NCBI GenBank assembly: GCA_017881545.1
Contig: JADGQU010000222.1
Span: 1 to 5,080 of the forward strand
DNA from: Gemmatimonadaceae bacterium
Lineage (GTDB): Bacteria > Gemmatimonadota > Gemmatimonadetes > Gemmatimonadales > Gemmatimonadaceae
Direction of reading: 5' to 3'
DNA: 5,080 nucleotides
Every line of letters begins with the position of its first letter. Within the stretch, counting starts at the first letter, position 1. The notes beneath the pieces were generated by a model, which did not search any database, had not been told where the DNA came from, and worked only from the letters and a program-made list of their open reading frames with translations. The translations under genes and the position numbers were made by a program. Below are positions 5,079 to 5,080 of this stretch, piece by piece.

Positions 5079-5080
5079 TT

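Overview
The window reads as a GC-rich bacterial chromosome segment with ordinary core genes. A PorX-type response regulator–PglZ protein, an MsbA-like ABC exporter and a hypothetical–yebC–ruvC–ruvA cluster together suggest a member of the FCB group, most likely Gemmatimonadota. This assignment is inference from gene content and protein style; no rRNA or other marker is present.

Layout. Minus strand, 1921 down to 1: a 526-aa two-domain protein (REC receiver plus PglZ/alkaline-phosphatase-fold effector, PorX-like), followed 16 bp later by the first 108 codons of an ABC transporter permease/ATPase that runs off the left edge. Plus strand, about 1980 to 4312: a tightly packed operon of an unrecognised 142-aa mostly helical protein, yebC, ruvC and ruvA, with junctions of +2 bp, -8 bp and -4 bp. 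The two units diverge from a short intergenic region (1922-1979) that holds candidate overlapping promoters, each placing its -10 box only 6-7 bp before a possible start codon.

Downstream of ruvA there is no ruvB. A 15-codon mini-ORF overlaps the ruvA stop at one end and, by ATGA, the start of a small DUF4440-type (NTF2-like fold) predicted lipoprotein at the other. The last 269 bp (4812-5080) carry no convincing gene. They contain a 15-bp perfect inverted repeat 124 bp apart, a competing 12-bp stem, a 10-bp direct repeat and further GCGGG/CCCGC modules, which looks like an intergenic repeat element or a large structured RNA/DNA region.

How the genes work together. RuvC (Holliday junction resolvase) and RuvA (junction-binding subunit) act in recombinational repair. 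YebC is a conserved neighbour of ruv genes and a translation or regulatory factor. The minus-strand pair joins a signal-responsive phosphodiesterase-type regulator to an envelope exporter. No clear new multi-gene system is visible. The points most worth a second look are the PorX-like gene outside its usual type IX secretion setting, the repeat element at the right end, and the mini-ORF/G-run junction after ruvA.
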